Below the pieces are notes generated by a model. The model was not told where the DNA came from. It saw nothing but the letters and a program-made list of their open reading frames with translations, and did no database searches. A stretch of DNA of 64,000 bases from the NCBI GenBank assembly GCA_913061235.1, contig CAJXTB010000001.1, positions 124,001 to 188,000 of the forward strand, given 5' to 3'. This DNA comes from an uncultured Pseudomonadota bacterium. GTDB lineage: Bacteria > Myxococcota_A > UBA796 > GCA-2862545. The position numbers and the translations under genes were made by a program. This document shows positions 60,790 through 64,000 of the stretch, one piece after another. Numbering within the stretch: position 1 is the stretch's first letter; each line of letters opens with the position of its first letter.

Positions 60790-62469
60790 ATGTACCGCGA
60801 CTTTCTACTCCTTGGTGGTGCTGGCCTTGTCGGCCTGCAGACCTGTCGGCGCATTGCCACTGCTCTCGACCCCCGCCGCATCGTTGTGGCGTCGCTGCTT
60901 GAACCCGAAGCACGCGAAGCATGCGAGGTCCTTCGGGCCGAGTTCGGCCGTCGGATCGCATTCGTTCCTGCGTGGGGAAACCTGTTTGTTCCCAGCGATC
61001 TCGCAAACATGCACCGTAACGACATCCTGGCAGACGGCACCCGACGCCGACGCCTGCTGGATGGTCTGTACGGCGAGTTTGACGACGCATACACCGAGAA
61101 CCATCTGGTCCAGATGCTCGGTGAACACCGCCCAGAAGTCGTCATTGACTGTGTGAATACAGCGACCGGCTTGTCCTACCAGAACGTGTTTGAGGGCGCT
61201 GCCACAGTGCTCGACCACCTGGGTACGGACACCTACAATGACGCAGGCGTCAAGGACCTCGAACAGTTCCTTCTCAGCCAGTCGGTTCCCCAGCTCATTC
61301 GCCACGTACGCTTCGTGCACCGCGCAACCACCGAGTTCGGCACGCGGGTCTACCTCAAGGTCGGAACGACGGGTACTGGCGGCATGGGCTTGAACATTCC
61401 GTACACCCACTCGGAAGACAAGCCCAGCAAGGTGCTCCTGGCCAAGACGGAGGCTGCATTCGGCCACACCGGACTGCTGTTCTTGCTGGCCCGCACGCCC
61501 AACTCGCCCATCGTCAAAGAGGTCAAGCCAGCGGCGATGATTGGCTACCGCGGCGTGCGCACGGTCTCGGTTGCGGACAAGCACGGCAACCGTGACCTGT
61601 ACAAGCCCATCACCATTCCCGTGAAGGGCGACCTGGAGCTCAAGCAGGACGCAAGCCAGTACACCCAAGACGGTGAGCTGAAGGTCGCTGTTGTGGACAC
61701 CGGTGAGAACGGCGTGTTCACTCGCGGAGAGTTCGCCGCTATCACCGCACATGGCCAGATGGAGTACATCACACCCGAAGAGATTGCTCGGGTCGTCGTA
61801 CGCGAAATCCAAGGCGCAAACACGGGCCAAGACATCATCAGTGCCCTCGACGCGTCCGTGCTCAACCCGTCCTACAAGGCCGGATTGGTACGTGCCGCCG
61901 CCATGAGCGACCTGGCACTTGCAGACGAAGCGGCGAACCTTCCAAGCGTGGCTCTTGGCCGTCTCGGGCCACCCGAACTGTCGAAGCTCCTGTTTGAAGC
62001 ACAGCTGCTCAAGGAGTGCTTCGGCTCACTTCGCGGTGTACTCGACGGCAAGAAGGGTCCCCGCAAGCCCGGCGAATTGTCGACGACGTTGACCGAGCAC
62101 CTCAAGACATCCGGCATTCTGCGCACCGCGCCATCCATCGGCATTCCGATCCTGTCAGCGGATGCCCGTACTCTGACTCGCGGTCCACGCATCAATGTGC
62201 CCGAGCTGTCTGGCCTCAAACACTCGGTCAGCCTCGACAATGCTGACCAGGTGGGCGCCTGGGCGGAGAAGGGCTGGATTGACCTTCGCCCCATCAACAT
62301 GGAGTGTTGGCTGGCTCGATTGGGACAGATGGTGGAAGCACGCCTCGAGCTGCGCGACCACGGCTCCGCCGCGGCCTCCATCCGCTCCTACCTGCCTACG
62401 ACCTTCGAGATTGGTGAGGTTGTGGCCTGGATCTTCAACAATGAGATGGGCGGATACCGCGTCAAATAG
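60790..62469 (+). CDS. Rossmann-fold NAD(P)-dependent oxidoreductase-like protein
   Basis: 559 aa. N-terminal dinucleotide-binding loop LLLGGAGLVGLQTCRRI (residues 6-22), then VVIDCVNTATGLSY and FVHRATTEFGTRVYLKVGTTG, an extended short-chain-dehydrogenase/epimerase-like core, and a C-terminal helical part (SLDNADQVGAWAEKGWIDLR). No catalytic YxxxK can be stated with confidence. Starting three bases after the aldehyde dehydrogenase stop, it is co-transcribed and probably acts on the same substrate. Family name not recognised. Confidence 0.65.
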   Translation: MYRDFLLLGGAGLVGLQTCRRIATALDPRRIVVASLLEPEAREACEVLRAEFGRRIAFVPAWGNLFVPSDLANMHRNDILADGTRRRRLLDGLYGEFDDAYTENHLVQMLGEHRPEVVIDCVNTATGLSYQNVFEGAATVLDHLGTDTYNDAGVKDLEQFLLSQSVPQLIRHVRFVHRATTEFGTRVYLKVGTTGTGGMGLNIPYTHSEDKPSKVLLAKTEAAFGHTGLLFLLARTPNSPIVKEVKPAAMIGYRGVRTVSVADKHGNRDLYKPITIPVKGDLELKQDASQYTQDGELKVAVVDTGENGVFTRGEFAAITAHGQMEYITPEEIARVVVREIQGANTGQDIISALDASVLNPSYKAGLVRAAAMSDLALADEAANLPSVALGRLGPPELSKLLFEAQLLKECFGSLRGVLDGKKGPRKPGELSTTLTEHLKTSGILRTAPSIGIPILSADARTLTRGPRINVPELSGLKHSVSLDNADQVGAWAEKGWIDLRPINMECWLARLGQMVEARLELRDHGSAAASIRSYLPTTFEIGEVVAWIFNNEMGGYRVK

Positions 62470-63040
62470 TCGGCTTCGTCGCCAGCTTCGCGAAGACCAT
62501 CGTGTCTTGCCACCCACCATCGAGCCACACATTGTCGCGCAGAGTGCCCTCGAGCTGGTAGCCGAGGCGCTCTGCCACAGCGACGCTGCGCACGTTGCGT
62601 GGGTCGCAGCGAATCTCAATGCGGTGCATGCCCACATCAAACATGGCTTGTTCCACCAGGGCCACGGCTTCGCTAACGTAGCCAAGGCCTTCGAAGTCGC
62701 CTGCAATCCAGTAGCCAAGCTCACAACATCCGTGTGCCCAACGGAGTTGATGTACACCGACGTTGCCGCAGAACACGCCATCGTCGCGACGCAAGATGCC
62801 GAAATCGTACAGGCTGCCGTCTTTCCAGGTCTCTTGGGTGTGGCGGATGTACGACTGCTCATCCGCCAGCGTCAGCGTGGACTCCACCCAGGGTAGCCAC
62901 GCCGCGAGCCGGCCGCGGTCCTCTTGCACAAGCGCAAACATCGCCTCGGCCCGGCTCAGCTGGTGCGGCTCCAGCACAATGCGCTGCCCGACCAAGGGGG
63001 TCGTTGGTGCTGTTGGGCGACCGCTAGGGGGACTCGACAT
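62462..63040 (-). CDS. GNAT-family N-acetyltransferase (RimJ/RimL-like)
   Basis: 192 aa from ATG 63040 with GGAG five bases upstream; the 47 extra codons of the longer frame are excluded. RimJ/RimL pattern: VGQRIVLEPHQLSRAEAMFA, FCGNVGVHQLRWAHGCCELG, YWIAGDFEGLGYVSEAVALV, HRIEIRCDPRNVRSVAVAER, LGYQLEGTLRDNVWLDGGWQD. Acetyl-CoA loop is the GLGYVSEA region. Target protein or small molecule unknown. Its stop overlaps the Rossmann gene end by 8 bases in convergent orientation. Confidence 0.88.
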   Translation of the reverse strand: MSSPPSGRPTAPTTPLVGQRIVLEPHQLSRAEAMFALVQEDRGRLAAWLPWVESTLTLADEQSYIRHTQETWKDGSLYDFGILRRDDGVFCGNVGVHQLRWAHGCCELGYWIAGDFEGLGYVSEAVALVEQAMFDVGMHRIEIRCDPRNVRSVAVAERLGYQLEGTLRDNVWLDGGWQDTMVFAKLATKPTI

Positions 63041-63195
63041 CAAAACTCCATGCCCGAGTGTACCGGTAGCGAGCCCGCTCCAACTTTCGCCCCTGCTACA
63101 CCCCAGACAATGCCCCGGGAATTGTGTCAGTCCAACCCGGTACGAACGCGCCCACAGCGCAGATGTTATGCACGTTGCCATCGCTTGGAGGCACC

Positions 63196-64000
63196 ATGAA
63201 GCTCACTGGGAACGTCCTACACCTTTTGGAAGACTCGCTCCTCGTGCGCGCGCAGCTCGATGGGAACACTGTCGAGACAGACGGTCAGAGCTACCACTAC
63301 GGCGTGAACACAGACGCCATGATCTCGGGACAAGCCTGCACCCTCGGCTACACCCCGGTCATCTTGGGCCCGCACTTCCTGCGCAACTTCAAGGAAGTCG
63401 TTGTGGACTCTGCCGTTCAAGACGGTGGATTTCAGGTCATCGTGGGCGGAGACGCCTACGGTTCTGGAAGCTCGCGTGAAGTCGCTGTCGTCGCCCACGT
63501 GGGTGCCGGAATCGAGCTGGTCATCGCAGACAGCTTCCAGCGTATCTTCCAAGAGAACATGGTCTACGGCGGCATGCCCTTCACCACGGACCGAACCGTT
63601 CTCGACCGTCTGAAGGCCGGTGAAGAGCTCGATGTCACATCGCTCTACGCCGCACTGCCGCCCTTCTTCCGAGCCGTCAGCGAAGCCGGTGGTCTGATGC
63701 GCTACGGCACCCAGCTACTGGCCGGAGACATTGCGCCTACCTACGACGTCTCCCCTACCCCACGCGCCATGAACATCGCTGAGAAGTTGATTGCCAGGCG
63801 TGCTTGGGCCGGACACGGACAGCCTGTTGGCATCGCCAGCGTCAAACCTGGCGACCAAGTACTCGCCAATGCGGGCTTCCGAGGAATGCACGAGTACACG
63901 ACCGGCATGGTCGTGGACCTGTACCGGAAGGAGTGGGGCGACGCCCCGATGGCCGCACCTGAGCAAGTCGCAGCCTTTGAAGACCACTTCGTTCTCATTG
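63196..64000 (+). CDS. isopropylmalate dehydratase/aconitase-type enzyme, swivel domain first (partial)
   Basis: At least 268 aa, open at the right edge. Residues 1-165 are a LeuD/swivel domain: GVNTDAMISGQACTLG, VIVGGDAYGSGSSREVAVVA, AGIELVIADSFQRIFQENMV. From about residue 190 a LeuC/aconitase large-domain start follows: PRAMNIAEKLIARRAWAG, VKPGDQVLANA, ending EQVAAFEDHFVLI (start of the FDHxxP-type region). Order small-then-large in one chain recalls AcnB/homoaconitase-like fusions, not the usual separate LeuC and LeuD. GGAGG precedes the ATG. Iron-sulphur cysteines would lie beyond the window. Confidence 0.85.
   Translation, partial: MKLTGNVLHLLEDSLLVRAQLDGNTVETDGQSYHYGVNTDAMISGQACTLGYTPVILGPHFLRNFKEVVVDSAVQDGGFQVIVGGDAYGSGSSREVAVVAHVGAGIELVIADSFQRIFQENMVYGGMPFTTDRTVLDRLKAGEELDVTSLYAALPPFFRAVSEAGGLMRYGTQLLAGDIAPTYDVSPTPRAMNIAEKLIARRAWAGHGQPVGIASVKPGDQVLANAGFRGMHEYTTGMVVDLYRKEWGDAPMAAPEQVAAFEDHFVLI

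Overview
The window is a contiguous, gene-dense, GC-rich bacterial chromosome segment. I infer a Gram-negative, probably Myxococcota / former Deltaproteobacteria-like organism. The reasons are many lipobox and beta-barrel outer-membrane proteins, a Hanks-type Ser/Thr kinase with a Pro-rich linker, a MopE-like DxDxD lipoprotein, a caa3-type oxidase, and GTG/TTG starts with strong Shine-Dalgarno sequences. No tRNA, rRNA, insertion sequence, CRISPR array or replication origin was found, and no gene-free gap exceeds about 240 bases.

1-25,100: a phage-tail-like extracellular contractile injection system (eCIS, Afp/PVC relatives). The minus-strand operon runs from about 19,055 down to 20: unknown 159-aa protein, Pvc16-like terminator, main sheath, small assembly protein, DUF6760-like mini-protein, second sheath, tube, a 1,422-aa Arg-rich protein, LysM/CIS-tube baseplate protein, gpD-like hub, gp25, a very large J-type baseplate protein, gpI-like wedge protein and a 311-aa accessory protein. 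Across a divergent promoter region lies a plus-strand 234-aa charged protein. Then argE (acetylornithine deacetylase) and hutF (formimidoylglutamate deiminase) interrupt the cluster, followed by a solo DUF4157 (eCIS core) protein and the eCIS AAA+ ATPase. The spike tip, PAAR protein, fibre and tape-measure genes are not visible; the cluster may continue beyond the left edge.

The most interesting signal is that the 1,422-aa protein and the 200-aa DUF4157 protein, encoded about 9 kb apart on opposite strands, share an N-terminal PGExLSxRV motif and a similar C-terminal RG..SS..W ending. This may be a two-ended loading or assembly signature for a new class of eCIS internal proteins. The tube carries an N-terminal YNxG repeat extension, and the LysM protein carries an acidic 42-aa repeat tail next to the strongly basic giant protein.

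25,100-36,000: envelope and signalling genes. These are three secreted proteins (one with a PEGA domain), a Ser/Thr kinase, a VWA lipoprotein and a membrane protein with an FHA-like tail in a tightly overlapping operon, and a divergent FHA-like membrane protein. The kinase/FHA set resembles the threonine-phosphorylation control of type VI secretion, but any link to the eCIS is inference.

36,000-41,500: an unknown helical protein, queE (7-deazaguanine pathway), a small membrane protein, a periplasmic START-like protein and two lipoproteins. 41,500-52,000: a cytochrome oxidase assembly and structural cluster: SURF1 on the plus strand; ctaA-ctaB-ctaC-ctaD-ctaE-subunit IV/cytochrome c fusion, terminator, ctaG, YtkA-like lipoprotein and di-haem peroxidase on the minus strand. 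Both subunit II and subunit IV carry fused cytochrome c domains.

52,000-64,000: a MopE-like lipoprotein, an active/inactive M16 peptidase pair, ilvE, a metallo-beta-lactamase-fold hydrolase, a DegP-like protease, an atypical aldehyde dehydrogenase with a partner Rossmann protein, a GNAT acetyltransferase and the first part of a swivel-first fused isopropylmalate dehydratase/aconitase-type enzyme.
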